NCBI GenBank assembly: GCA_001596135.1
Contig: CP014773.1
Coordinates: forward strand, 2,914,001 to 2,978,000
Reading direction: 5' to 3'
Origin: Mucilaginibacter sp. PAMC 26640
Lineage (GTDB): Bacteria > Bacteroidota > Bacteroidia > Sphingobacteriales > Sphingobacteriaceae
DNA length: 64,000 nucleotides
The notes beneath the pieces were generated by a model. The model worked only from the letters and a program-made list of their open reading frames with translations, was not told the origin of the DNA and searched no databases. A program made the translations under genes and the position numbers. Numbering within the stretch: the stretch's first letter is position 1; each line of letters starts with the position of its first letter. Shown here one piece after another: positions 8,621 through 17,217 of the stretch.

Positions 8621-9097
8621 ATGGATTTGAAACAAACAGCAATAATGCATGCAGCCCGTATCGGTGAAATACCGGTACTTAAAGAGTTAGCTGCCGAACA
8701 TACTAATTTTGACTTTCAGGATGAAAAGGGTTACACCCCTTTGATCATTGCCTGCTACAACAATCAATACGAAGCCGCCAGGATATTACTGGACGGCGGT
8801 GCCAATATCAACGCAGGCGATTTTGGCGGTAATACCGCATTGATGGGCGTTTGCTTTAAAGGCTACCCGGATATTGCCGACTTGCTGATTGAAAAGGGTG
8901 CAAACCTAAACCAGCAGCATGGCAACGGCGGTACAGCACTAATGTTTGCGGCCATGTTCGGCCGTAACGATATGGTGAAAAAGTTGCTGGATAGCGGTGC
9001 TGACAAAACCATCCTGGATTCAAGGGGCTTGTCGGTTTTGGATTTGGCCGCACAGCAGGGCAATGAAGAAGCATTTAAAATAATAGAACAAGCATAA
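8621..9097 (+). CDS. Ankyrin-repeat protein
   Basis: A 158-residue protein of about four ankyrin repeats (GYTPLIIACYNNQYEAARILLDGGA; GNTALMGVCFKG; GGTALMFAAMFGR; GLSVLDLAAQQGN) with no signal peptide, so probably a cytosolic protein-binding scaffold. It converges on the catalase operon and shares a terminator with it. Ankyrin genes next to catalase genes are known elsewhere (Pseudomonas ankB-katB), where the ankyrin protein supports catalase activity; the same role here is an inference, since the genes are convergent rather than in one operon. Confidence 0.93.
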   Translation: MDLKQTAIMHAARIGEIPVLKELAAEHTNFDFQDEKGYTPLIIACYNNQYEAARILLDGGANINAGDFGGNTALMGVCFKGYPDIADLLIEKGANLNQQHGNGGTALMFAAMFGRNDMVKKLLDSGADKTILDSRGLSVLDLAAQQGNEEAFKIIEQA

Positions 9098-9135
9098 AAA
9101 AACAATGCCTCCCGATTTGGGAGGCATTGTTTTTT
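9096..9135. terminator. Bidirectional terminator, ankyrin gene / katE
   Basis: CAATGCCTCCC (9103-9113) pairs perfectly with GGGAGGCATTG (9119-9129), flanked by A7 on the left and T6 on the right. It serves both converging genes. Confidence 0.95.
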
Positions 9136-9144
9136 ACATAAATC

Positions 9145-11307
9145 TTAGGCCGGAATCTTTCTCGGCTTTTCTCTTTCCCAAAAACGGTGCTGTTTGATAG
9201 CAGCAATAAACTCATCTGCTAATTGGGTTGGGTCTTCCCCAATAATAACACCCTCGTCAGATTCGATCTTTTTGCTGAAATAAGTTGCCTCCAGTACTTG
9301 TATAGCACCTGCATCCGCAGCGATCGCTTTGCAATGCTTAAAGGCCTCATTTAAAAAGTGGATGGCATCCGGTTCAGCTTCGATAGCAGCTACACTGTTA
9401 ACGCCGCCCGGTACATATACCGCATCAAATAAAACGGAGGCTGCTCCAAGGAAACTTTCGTCCGCCTGGATTTGCTCATCATGTTGAGAGATAATAAAGC
9501 CGAGTTTCGGAGCAATAACATTAACCGCGCCGCCTGCTGCTTCAATGGCATTTTTTATAGTGGATAATGCTTTTTCATCTACTCCATCAGCGGCAAGTAT
9601 CGCAACTTTACGGGTTTTAATACTGTCCTTAATGGTGTTGGCCATACTCAATGCATCTGATTTTTTGAGCGAACTTTCAAACTGAACAGATTCATAATCT
9701 GACTGATCTGCATCTGCGGGCACACTGTGGTTAATTGGCGACTCTGGTGTTGGTACGTGCAAACCTAAAGCATAAGCCACTTCTGCAGAGAGGCCTTTAT
9801 CTATTAATGATAAAATGCCCAGCATCCGCTCGCGGATGGCAACGGTTTTTACTTTGCCCAGTTCGAAACTTAAAGCGTCAACAATATGGTTTTTCTCCGG
9901 GTCAGACTGGCTGTTGAAGAATAAGCGTGCCTGGCTAAAGTGATCAAGGAAGCTTTTGCTTCTCGCCCTGATTTTGCGGGCATCGATGCGTTCGTTATAA
10001 CTTACATATCCACCTTCCGCAGCTTTTGCCTGCGCTGGTGAATTGCCCCCAAGGGTATTTGGGTTGTAGCTCACCTTGCCGGTATTGATTGCCTGGCGCA
10101 TGTGGCCGCCACGCTGATTATTGTAAACCGGAACTACCGGGCGGTTAATTGGAATCTCCTGGAAGTTTGGTCCGCCTAAACGGGTTAACTGCGTATCAGT
10201 ATAGGAAAACAACCGACCTTGTAAAAGTGGATCGTTAGTGAAGTCTATCCCTGGTACTACATGCCCTAAATGGAAAGCTACCTGCTCTGTCTCTGCAAAG
10301 AAATTATCAGGGTTACGGTTCAGTGTCATTTTACCAATGCGCTGTACCGGAACTAATTCTTCTGGAACCAATTTAGTTGAATCCAGCAGATCGAATTCAA
10401 ACTTAAACTCATCCTCTTCGGGAATTATCTGTACGCCTAATTCCCATTCCGGGAAATTGCCGCTTTCAATAGCCTCCCAAAGGTCCCGACGGTGAAAATC
10501 CGGATCTTTACCAGATATAGCTTGTGCTTCGCTCCATGCTACCGAATGGACGCCCAAAAGTGGTTTCCAATGGAATTTTACAAAGCTGGCTACGCCTTCT
10601 GCATTTACAAAACGGAAGGTATGAACTCCGAATCCTTCCATCATACGCAAGCTGCGCGGCAAGGCACGATCACTCATTGCCCACATGACCATGTGCGAAG
10701 ATTCCGGCATCAAAGAAATGAAATCCCAAAAAGTATCATGTGCAGAAGCTGCCTGTGGAATTTCGCTGTCCGGTTCCGGCTTAACAGCGTGGATCAGATC
10801 AGGGAATTTAATTGCATCCTGGATAAAGAATACCGGCATGTTATTACCCACCAAATCGAAGTTGCCTTCCTGGGTGTAAAATCTTACGGCAAAGCCGCGC
10901 ACATCTCTTGCCAGGTCGCTAGACCCCTTGGAACCCGCTACTGTAGAAAAACGAACAAACACGGGTGTTTCTAAGCTTACGTCATTTAAAAATCCCGCCT
11001 TAGTCACCGCCGACTGATCTTCGTACAGTTTGAAGACACCATGAGCACCTGAACCCCGGGCATGAACCACGCGCTCAGGAATTCGCTCATGATCAAAATG
11101 AGTAATCTTTTCCCTTAGGATAAAATCTTCCAGTAAGGATGGACCGCGATCACCCGCTTTCAGTGAATTCTGATCGTCGTTGATCTTTAGTCCCGTATTG
11201 GTGGTCATCATGTGACCGGTTGCGTCGTCCCGGAATTCGCCCAGTTTATCAACTTTGACATTACCGGGGATTGCTGCAGGATTATCTGCTGGTTTATTGT
11301 TTGCCAT
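9145..11307 (-). CDS. katE: Large-subunit catalase HPII with DJ-1-like C-terminal domain
   Basis: A 720-residue clade 2 catalase that degrades hydrogen peroxide in the cytosol. The active-site His82 is in VVHARG. The heme-pocket region FVRFSTVAGSKGSSDLARD and the Asn in VGNNMPVF follow, and the proximal heme Tyr is in RLFSYTDTQ. From about residue 560 a flavodoxin-like DJ-1/GATase1 domain follows (KVAILAADGVDE), the mark of HPII against small-subunit catalases. Length is close to E. coli KatE (753). It is the second gene of an operon with the DUF892 protein, 15 bp behind it. Confidence 0.97.
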   Translation of the reverse strand: MANNKPADNPAAIPGNVKVDKLGEFRDDATGHMMTTNTGLKINDDQNSLKAGDRGPSLLEDFILREKITHFDHERIPERVVHARGSGAHGVFKLYEDQSAVTKAGFLNDVSLETPVFVRFSTVAGSKGSSDLARDVRGFAVRFYTQEGNFDLVGNNMPVFFIQDAIKFPDLIHAVKPEPDSEIPQAASAHDTFWDFISLMPESSHMVMWAMSDRALPRSLRMMEGFGVHTFRFVNAEGVASFVKFHWKPLLGVHSVAWSEAQAISGKDPDFHRRDLWEAIESGNFPEWELGVQIIPEEDEFKFEFDLLDSTKLVPEELVPVQRIGKMTLNRNPDNFFAETEQVAFHLGHVVPGIDFTNDPLLQGRLFSYTDTQLTRLGGPNFQEIPINRPVVPVYNNQRGGHMRQAINTGKVSYNPNTLGGNSPAQAKAAEGGYVSYNERIDARKIRARSKSFLDHFSQARLFFNSQSDPEKNHIVDALSFELGKVKTVAIRERMLGILSLIDKGLSAEVAYALGLHVPTPESPINHSVPADADQSDYESVQFESSLKKSDALSMANTIKDSIKTRKVAILAADGVDEKALSTIKNAIEAAGGAVNVIAPKLGFIISQHDEQIQADESFLGAASVLFDAVYVPGGVNSVAAIEAEPDAIHFLNEAFKHCKAIAADAGAIQVLEATYFSKKIESDEGVIIGEDPTQLADEFIAAIKQHRFWEREKPRKIPA

Positions 11308-11322
11308 TTCTTATAATTCTTA

Positions 11323-11874
11323 TTATGCTTCTTCCGATGCCTGGTAATTGATATCGTTTTCTGCTACTTCAGTAAGTAATTCGTCTGCTGTTTTTTCTTC
11401 GGTTAGGGTTTGGTACAGCAACTCGGCTACGTCATCCAGTCCTAATGTTTTAGCTAGCTGAGTCAGGCCGCCGTAGGTTGCAATTTCGTAGTGTTCTACT
11501 TTCTGCGAGGCCAGTATAATACCCACATCACGGGTTGCTGTGCCTTGCTCTGTACTTTCTACTATACCACTGCCTTCTTTAGTGAGACCTTCCATAGCAT
11601 CGCACTTTTTGGCTAAGGGTTCTTCGCCAAGGAGTGAAAATACTTTCTCCAAGCGTTCAACATGGCCTTTGGTTTGCTCCAGGTGATCTGTTATTGTTGT
11701 TTTTAATTTCGATGAAGTAGCTGCTGCTATCATCTTTGGAAGTGTTTTTACCAGGTGGTTTTCTGCCCAGTAAATGTCCATTATTCCATCTTTAAACAAT
11801 TCTAATAAGGCGGGTTCCGCCGAAGGAGACGTTTTAGTGGAAAACTTTGGTTCAGAGTCAGTTGCTTTTTTCAT
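11323..11874 (-). CDS. DUF892 (YciE/YciF-type) ferritin-like protein
   Basis: A 183-residue protein of the DUF892 family, a ferritin-like four-helix bundle. The N-terminal 20 residues are a polar Ser/Pro/Thr tail. LFKDGIMDIYWAENHLVKTLPKM starts helix 1, and Glu/His pairs recur (AENH; DHLEQTKGH; KVEHYE), as expected for a di-metal site. E. coli homologues are stress-induced. It precedes katE in the same operon, so a joint response to peroxide or general stress is likely. No signal peptide. Confidence 0.93.
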   Translation of the reverse strand: MKKATDSEPKFSTKTSPSAEPALLELFKDGIMDIYWAENHLVKTLPKMIAAATSSKLKTTITDHLEQTKGHVERLEKVFSLLGEEPLAKKCDAMEGLTKEGSGIVESTEQGTATRDVGIILASQKVEHYEIATYGGLTQLAKTLGLDDVAELLYQTLTEEKTADELLTEVAENDINYQASEEA

Positions 11875-12090
11875 GTTTATTATTGATTGATTTTGCGGAA
11901 ATAGTATTTAAAACTATTAGTTGTAAAACCGATATTTGATTGAATTGTTTAATTAAATAGAAAATTATTTACCAATAAGTACAATTAAAATAACAGACAA
12001 GATTTCATTTAGCCGGATTTCATCCGCTTCTGAAACAGTAATGACAAACAAAATCTTTTGCTATGGCATTATCTAAATAAAAATGGAACT

Positions 12091-12927
12091 ATGAGTAAAG
12101 TATGGTTTATAACAGGCTGCTCCACCGGATTCGGGCGCGAGCTGGCCAAAGAAGTATTATCAGCCGGTTACCGGGCTGCGGTGGCATCGCGAAATACAGA
12201 TGATGTTAAAGATATAGTAGATAAATACCCCGATACAGCGATTGCAGTTAAATTAGATGTAACTAATGCAGATGAGATAGCAGGCGCAGTTACGCAGATC
12301 AATCAGCGATTTGGACAGATCGATGTCTTGGTGAACAACGCAGGTATTGGATATTTCGGTGCGATTGAAGAAAGTGAGGAGGATGAGGTGCGCCAGATGT
12401 TCGAGATCAACTTTTGGGGATTGGCCAATGTTACCAAAGCGGTATTGCCAACCCTGAGAGCGCAGCGCAGCGGCCATATTGTAAATATTGCTTCTATTGG
12501 CGGTCTGGTTGGGTTTCCTGGTGTTGGGTATTACAATGCTACGAAATTTGCGGTAGACGGTTTTTCTGATGCACTGGCAAAAGAAACTGCACCCTTAGGT
12601 ATCAAAATAACTGTGGTATGCCCGAGTGGTTTCCGTACCGACTGGGCCGGCAGATCAGCAAATGATGCCAAAGTAGTGATAGCAGATTATAAAACTACTG
12701 CCGGTGCCAATAAGGACAATATCCGCGGCTACAGCGGCAAACAACCCGGCGATCCGGTGCTTGCAGTAAAAGCCATTGTGAAAGCTGTTGAGCAGGAGAA
12801 CCCGCCGCTGCATTTATTGCTTGGCGCTGGCGCCCTGAAAGGCGGCCGTAACAAACTGGAAGTGCTGAAAAAAGACTTTGACGCATGGGAAGAAACCACG
12901 CTAGGCGCAGATTCTCCTTCAAAATAA
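12091..12927 (+). CDS. Short-chain dehydrogenase/reductase
   Basis: A 278-residue classical SDR. The nucleotide-binding motif TGCSTGFG is near the N-terminus, followed by NNAGIG, Ser in NIASIGG and the catalytic Tyr148-x3-Lys152 (YNATK). The Arg in ASRN after beta-2 suggests NADP(H). The start is ATG 12091 (MSKVWFITG); an in-frame codon at 12058 would add 11 unneeded residues. It is divergent from the DUF892-katE operon across 216 bp. Substrate unknown; many close relatives are annotated only as oxidoreductases. Confidence 0.94.
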   Translation: MSKVWFITGCSTGFGRELAKEVLSAGYRAAVASRNTDDVKDIVDKYPDTAIAVKLDVTNADEIAGAVTQINQRFGQIDVLVNNAGIGYFGAIEESEEDEVRQMFEINFWGLANVTKAVLPTLRAQRSGHIVNIASIGGLVGFPGVGYYNATKFAVDGFSDALAKETAPLGIKITVVCPSGFRTDWAGRSANDAKVVIADYKTTAGANKDNIRGYSGKQPGDPVLAVKAIVKAVEQENPPLHLLLGAGALKGGRNKLEVLKKDFDAWEETTLGADSPSK

Positions 12928-12938
12928 ACTAAACTTTT

Positions 12939-12970
12939 AAGCCGGCTGAAAAGCCGGCTTTATATTTTCT
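12939..12970 (+). terminator. Terminator after SDR gene
   Basis: AAGCCGGCT (12939-12947) pairs with AGCCGGCTT (12952-12960) and is followed by TATATTTT. Confidence 0.85.
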
Positions 12971-13066
12971 ATAAAAGCTTAAATAACAGGCAATGTGTGA
13001 GATGATTGTTTTTTGGCATGATATTTATTCTATAGTTAACAATATAAACCATTAAATAAATATACC

Positions 13067-13498
13067 ATGAAAAAGATCTTTTTAGCATCCGCCATAGTAT
13101 TCACATTTGCTGCCGTTGCTGCAAATGCTCAAACTACCCCGGTAGTAAAACCAAGACAACCGGTTAAAACCAAGACTACCCCTACTACTCCAATTGTGCC
13201 GAACAATCCAACTATACCAACTTCGCCCACAACTCCAACAACACCAACTATGCCAACGGTGCCTACCACACCAACTGTACCGAATACGCCGACTAATCCG
13301 ACTAACCCGTCGTATCCAACAACGCCGACTAACCCTGCGGTACCTGCTAACCCGGCAAATCCCACTAGTCCGACAAGTCCTACTAACCCTGGAAATCCTA
13401 CTGTACCAGCTACACCAGGAGTTCCTGCTACACCAACAAGCCCTGTTCCACCAGCAACATCGCCGGTTTCAACACCTGCTACCAGACCTGGTAAGTAA
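13067..13498 (+). CDS. Secreted Pxx triplet-repeat protein, Thr/Pro-rich
   Basis: A 143-residue protein with a signal peptide (residues 1-21, ends ANAQT). After a short basic linker (KPRQPVKTKT) nearly every third residue is Pro for about 30 triplets (PTT, PTS, PTN, PAN and similar) up to the C-terminal RPGK. This should give an extended polyproline-II rod in the periplasm or at the surface. No domain, lipobox or sorting signal was seen. Function unknown; a spacer or wall-associated protein is possible. Closed by its own terminator. Confidence 0.8.
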   Translation: MKKIFLASAIVFTFAAVAANAQTTPVVKPRQPVKTKTTPTTPIVPNNPTIPTSPTTPTTPTMPTVPTTPTVPNTPTNPTNPSYPTTPTNPAVPANPANPTSPTSPTNPGNPTVPATPGVPATPTSPVPPATSPVSTPATRPGK

Positions 13499-13515
13499 TA
13501 AGTTTTTTATAAATA

Positions 13516-13556
13516 GAAAAAAGACCAGCGACAATAACATCGCTGGTCTTTTTTAT
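13516..13556. terminator. Bidirectional terminator, Pxx protein / GH130
   Basis: AGACCAGCGA (13522-13531) pairs with TCGCTGGTCT (13540-13549), with A-run before and T-run after. Confidence 0.9.
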
Positions 13557-13594
13557 TTATTAAATAATTTAATTGTCGCGGATAGTTGGTGTAG

Positions 13595-14650
13595 CTACAC
13601 TCCTAGAGCATTGAAAATCTCTTTCATTGAAAACCGGGCTCCGCAAACATGTTCATCTGCCGCCCCGTAGTAGACGGTGATCGTATCGCCATCATCTTCT
13701 ACAATATGTCCATTCGTAAAAACTACATGGCCAAAAAATCCTGTCAGCTCATACGGTTCACTAGGTACCATAATGGGTTCTTCGGTTCGGGCTATAACCT
13801 TGTACGGATCATTGAGGTCCAATAGGAATGCCCCCAGGCAATATTGATGCTCGAAATTTGCACCATGATATATTTCCAGCCAGCCTTTTTCTGTTTTAAT
13901 AGGGGAGCAGCCAGCGCCAACGCGTGCCCGATCCCAACTGTTTGGTCGGGTTTTTATAATGCACTGGTGGTTTCCCCAATGCTCACCGTCTGGTGATTGC
14001 GCCAGCCAGATATAATTACCGCCTATATCCACACTGCTTGGGCGGTGCAGCGCATAGAACATCCCGTTTATCTTTTCTTCAAATATGGCGCAATCTTTAT
14101 TATGCGGCGGCAGAATCAACCCGTGATCCTCAAAAGTTTTCCAGTCGGTGGTAGTTCGCATACCTACGCCTACCCCGCTATCGCTTACTGCGGTAAAAGT
14201 GAGGTAGAATTTATCTTCTAAATGGGTAACGCGGCAATCTTCAATACCAAAAGTTTGCAAAGGGCCTCTGCCCACCAAATATTGGTAGCCTTCGGGCTGA
14301 TAAAATTTAATACCATCGTCGCTGCAAAGCAGGCGCAGGTGCGATAGGGTGGTTAAGTAATCCACGCCTTTATAACGCACAACCCTGGCGTCAGTCGCAA
14401 TCAGGTCGGCATCGTTCAAGGCAATTTCCATAATCTGCGTTTCGCCGGTTGCGGTTAATATGGGGAACGACACCACCACTTCGCTTTGCTGAGGGCGTTC
14501 GGCTACGCGCACCAGCAGCCAGGTTTTGCCCTCGTATTTAAACACACCTGGGTTTAACAGACAGGCAATGTGCAGCCCATCAAGACTTGCTTTAAGATGC
14601 GAAGGGGACAGCAAAGGGTTTTCCGGAAATCGTTTTGCAATATCTGCCAT
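13595..14650 (-). CDS. GH130 beta-mannoside phosphorylase/hydrolase
   Basis: A 351-residue protein of family GH130, a five-bladed beta-propeller whose members phosphorolyse beta-1,4-mannosides or hydrolyse beta-1,2-mannosides. Typical parts are FPENPLLSP at the N-terminus, LNPGVFKYEGKTWLLVRVAER, IEDCRVTHLEDKFYLTFTA with the likely catalytic Asp, the ARVGAGCSPIKTEKGWLEIYHG segment, and YYGAADEHVCGA near the end. No signal peptide, so it acts in the cytosol. It lies alone, 16 kb from the GH92/GH38 cluster, and has no LacI-type site upstream. Its mannoside chemistry would nevertheless suit that cluster. Confidence 0.92.
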   Translation of the reverse strand: MADIAKRFPENPLLSPSHLKASLDGLHIACLLNPGVFKYEGKTWLLVRVAERPQQSEVVVSFPILTATGETQIMEIALNDADLIATDARVVRYKGVDYLTTLSHLRLLCSDDGIKFYQPEGYQYLVGRGPLQTFGIEDCRVTHLEDKFYLTFTAVSDSGVGVGMRTTTDWKTFEDHGLILPPHNKDCAIFEEKINGMFYALHRPSSVDIGGNYIWLAQSPDGEHWGNHQCIIKTRPNSWDRARVGAGCSPIKTEKGWLEIYHGANFEHQYCLGAFLLDLNDPYKVIARTEEPIMVPSEPYELTGFFGHVVFTNGHIVEDDGDTITVYYGAADEHVCGARFSMKEIFNALGV

Positions 14651-14654
14651 TTGA

Positions 14655-14980
14655 ATTGTTATTAAATTTCAAAAGTAACAGGAAAATGATCTGATTGGTT
14701 CTTAGCAATTTAATTTAGGTCTTTGGCATCGCCGATTGCGTTGAACTATGCAGGTAAAATTACAAATGATATTTTATATTGGTTAGGCAGTTACATCTTG
14801 TGATGAACTGCCTTCAGTTTTATTTTATGCTGATAATCAACTGTATATATTAATTCGCGGCTGTTATTCATTGCTTGGAAATGTTCCGACTCTACCTGAA
14901 TTTTTAAAATAGTAAACCAAGTTGACTTATTTTACTTCATGACATTTAAATTATACGGTGGTTAATATATCGCTGTACAT
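14655..14980. other. Divergent intergenic region GH130 / tetR
   Basis: About 330 bp, AT-rich, no ORF. The only structure recognised is the TetR-type operator that follows at its right end. Confidence 0.6.
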
Positions 14981-14984
14981 TTGC

Positions 14985-14997
14985 TTAACGCTGTTAA
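14985..14997. promoter_or_regulatory. TetR-type operator 1 (before tetR)
   Basis: TTAACGCTGTTAA: arms TTAAC/GTTAA around a 3-bp centre, 21 bp before the tetR ATG. The same palindrome recurs at 15655 and 15747, which suggests autoregulation. Confidence 0.65.
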
Positions 14998-15018
14998 ATG
15001 ATTTATAGCGGTTAACAT

Positions 15019-15621
15019 ATGGCAAGTAAAGACAGGATATTACGATTGAAAGAGGAGACCAGGGTCAACATCCTGGATGCTGCTCTTGATATTGTTAAAG
15101 AAGACGGATGGGCTGCCTTAAGCATGCGCAAAATTGCCGATAAGATTGAATACACTGCTCCAATCATTTATGAATACTTTGCCAATAAAGAAGCGATCTT
15201 GTTGGAACTTACCCGTAAAGGTTACCTGCTTTTAGCCGGGAAACTAAATGAGGTTAAGGCAAAATATAAATCCCCGGCAGATCAGTTGGAGGCGATGTGG
15301 CTGGAGTATTGGAACTTTGCCTTTGCAAACAAGGAGTTGTACCAGGGAATGTTTGGTATTACTACCAGCTGTGCCTGCGAAATGGTTAATAATTTACCGG
15401 AAGCCGAACTGCCATGGGATATTATCTCTGCATCCATTGGTGACCTTATGAAAATTGCCGATATGGATTCAGAGATCATTTGTACTAAGTATTATACATT
15501 TTGGTCGATAGTGCATGGTTTGGTTTCTATTAATTTGCTTAATCGCGGTAACACCGATGAAATCAACAAGCAGGTACTGAGAGATGCCATCACCGGAATA
15601 ATTAAATCGATAACCCCTTAA
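15019..15621 (+). CDS. TetR/AcrR family transcriptional regulator
   Basis: A 200-residue TetR-type repressor. The N-terminal helix-turn-helix covers about residues 12-58 (ILDAALDIVKEDGWAALSMRKIADKI, then YEYFANKEAILLEL). The C-terminal ligand-binding half is helical and holds a WSIVHGLVSINLL segment typical of the family, plus a CAC cysteine pair near residue 120. It stands directly before an RND efflux operon in the same direction. Matching palindromes lie before tetR and before the adaptor gene, so it very probably represses both. The inducer is unknown. Confidence 0.93.
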   Translation: MASKDRILRLKEETRVNILDAALDIVKEDGWAALSMRKIADKIEYTAPIIYEYFANKEAILLELTRKGYLLLAGKLNEVKAKYKSPADQLEAMWLEYWNFAFANKELYQGMFGITTSCACEMVNNLPEAELPWDIISASIGDLMKIADMDSEIICTKYYTFWSIVHGLVSINLLNRGNTDEINKQVLRDAITGIIKSITP

Positions 15622-15640
15622 TTTTTTTAATTAATAAGAT

Positions 15641-15669
15641 ACAGTGTTAGATAATTTAACACTGTTAAA
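15641..15669. promoter_or_regulatory. TetR-type operator 2, double site
   Basis: TTTAACACTGTTAAA at 15655-15669 has perfect 6-bp arms around ACT. The same core in reverse, ACAGTGTTA, starts at 15641, so the two half-elements can also form a 9-bp hairpin. The site lies behind tetR and 280 bp before the adaptor start. Confidence 0.6.
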
Positions 15670-15746
15670 AATATAAAACATCTCCTTTATCAACTTTTAA
15701 TATTATCAAATGAAACGAAAACTCAACCAAGATTCTAACCAGATGG

Positions 15747-15759
15747 TTAACACTGTTAA
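15747..15759. promoter_or_regulatory. TetR-type operator 3 (before efflux adaptor)
   Basis: TTAACACTGTTAA, the same palindrome as operator 2, 193 bp before the adaptor ATG. Confidence 0.6.
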
Positions 15760-15951
15760 GTTTTTTAATGATGTTATAATGCCGGGTTTATTAAAAAATC
15801 GTTAGCAACGCTTCCCTTTAAGTAGCAATATCACAATAAGAACCTTACATTTTTCAATGCCATGCACACCATCAACTCAAACGAAACCATATACATTAAC
15901 AGCCTTAGGGCTGCACTCCATCCTTTAAACTCACGCTCAAAATTAATCATT

Positions 15952-17091
15952 ATGAAAAGTATCTTAATTGCAATCATAGCGATAGCTTTATTCAGCTGTT
16001 CGCCAAAGCCGCAGGCGGCACAGGCACCGCCACCGCCTGCATTACCGGTAGCCAGTGTAACATCCGGATCACAAACCACTTACCAGGAATACCCAGCTTC
16101 TATAGAAGGCACGGTTAACGTGGAAGTTCGCCCTCAGGTAGCTGGCGCCTTAGATAAGGTTTTTGTTGACGAAGGAGCATTTGTGTCTGCCGGTCAGCCG
16201 ATCTTCAAAATAAACGAACAGCCTTACCGCGCTGCGTTAAACAACGCACTAGCAAGTTTACACGCAGCAGAAGCAGCTGGAGGCAACGCCCAATTGGAAG
16301 TTGATAAATTAACGCCACTGGTTGCCAACAAGGTAGTATCAGATTACCAATTAAAAACTGCCAAATCATCTTTCCAGGTTGCCAAAGCGAATATCGAATC
16401 CGCTAAAGCTAATGTAGCAACTGCGCAGATCAACGTGGGTTATACCCTGATCAAAGCACCGGTAAGCGGGTACATTGGTCGCCTGTTGAAGAAACAGGGC
16501 AGCTTGGTGTCTCCGCAGGATGTTGATGCTTTAACCCAGCTGTCTGATGTGCACGATGTACACGTTTATTTCTCCTTGGGCGAAAAAGACTTTGTCGCCT
16601 TTAAAGCCCAATACCCGGGTGCTACCCTTGGCGATAAGCTTAAAAACCTGCCGGCAGTAGCTTTACTTTTATCTGATAACAGCGAATATGCCAAACAGGG
16701 CCATATTGATATGATCGACGGGCAGTTTGATAAAACTACAGGTGCCATAACGTTGAGAGCAAGCTTCAGCAATCCACAAGGGTTGTTGCGCAGTGGCAAC
16801 ACCGGTAAAGTAAGGTTAAGCCTCCAGCATGCCGATGCCCTTATCGTTCCTGAATCTGCTACCATAGAGATGCAGGATAAGGTATTTGTATTCGCATTAG
16901 CGGATAGCAACAAAGTGAAAAAACTACCAATCACTATTGTGGGTAAAAGCGGCAGCAATTACCTGGTTACCGATGGCATTAAAGCCGGCGATCAGATCGT
17001 GTTGAGTGGTATAGATCACTTGCAGGAAGGCACCGTGATCGCCCCGCAAAAAGCAGTTGCCGATAAAGCAGTTGCCGCTTTAAAAAACTAA
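15952..17091 (+). CDS. RND efflux periplasmic adaptor (MFP), lipoprotein
   Basis: A 379-residue AcrA/MexA-type adaptor that links the inner-membrane pump to the outer-membrane channel. A lipoprotein signal (MKSILIAIIAIALFSCS) is followed by a Pro-rich linker. The barrel-sandwich/lipoyl half follows (EVRPQVAGALDKVFVDEGAFVSAGQPIF), then a long alpha-hairpin with Ala-rich coiled coil (about 95-165), the second lipoyl half (TLIKAPVSGYIGRLLKKQGSLV) and the beta-barrel. ATG 15952 was chosen because the lipobox follows directly; the 30 extra residues from 15862 would precede it. First gene of the efflux operon. Confidence 0.95.
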   Translation: MKSILIAIIAIALFSCSPKPQAAQAPPPPALPVASVTSGSQTTYQEYPASIEGTVNVEVRPQVAGALDKVFVDEGAFVSAGQPIFKINEQPYRAALNNALASLHAAEAAGGNAQLEVDKLTPLVANKVVSDYQLKTAKSSFQVAKANIESAKANVATAQINVGYTLIKAPVSGYIGRLLKKQGSLVSPQDVDALTQLSDVHDVHVYFSLGEKDFVAFKAQYPGATLGDKLKNLPAVALLLSDNSEYAKQGHIDMIDGQFDKTTGAITLRASFSNPQGLLRSGNTGKVRLSLQHADALIVPESATIEMQDKVFVFALADSNKVKKLPITIVGKSGSNYLVTDGIKAGDQIVLSGIDHLQEGTVIAPQKAVADKAVAALKN

Positions 17092-17217
17092 TCACCAGAC
17101 CAAGGAGGTCCAAGATTTAATAATAGAGAATCCGGGAGTCAAGATAAAGGTATGCAATAACGGGTCGAAATTTGTCTCCCTGCATCTTAAATTTTGCCTC
17201 CTACAACAACAAAAGTA

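Noticed and set aside
10492..10974. 160-codon ORF opposite katE
   Set aside because: It is antisense to conserved catalase sequence and has no recognisable domain.
13129..13365. Gly/Val-rich ORF opposite the Pxx-repeat gene
   Set aside because: It is the antisense image of the triplet repeat; the sense strand has a signal peptide, start and terminator.
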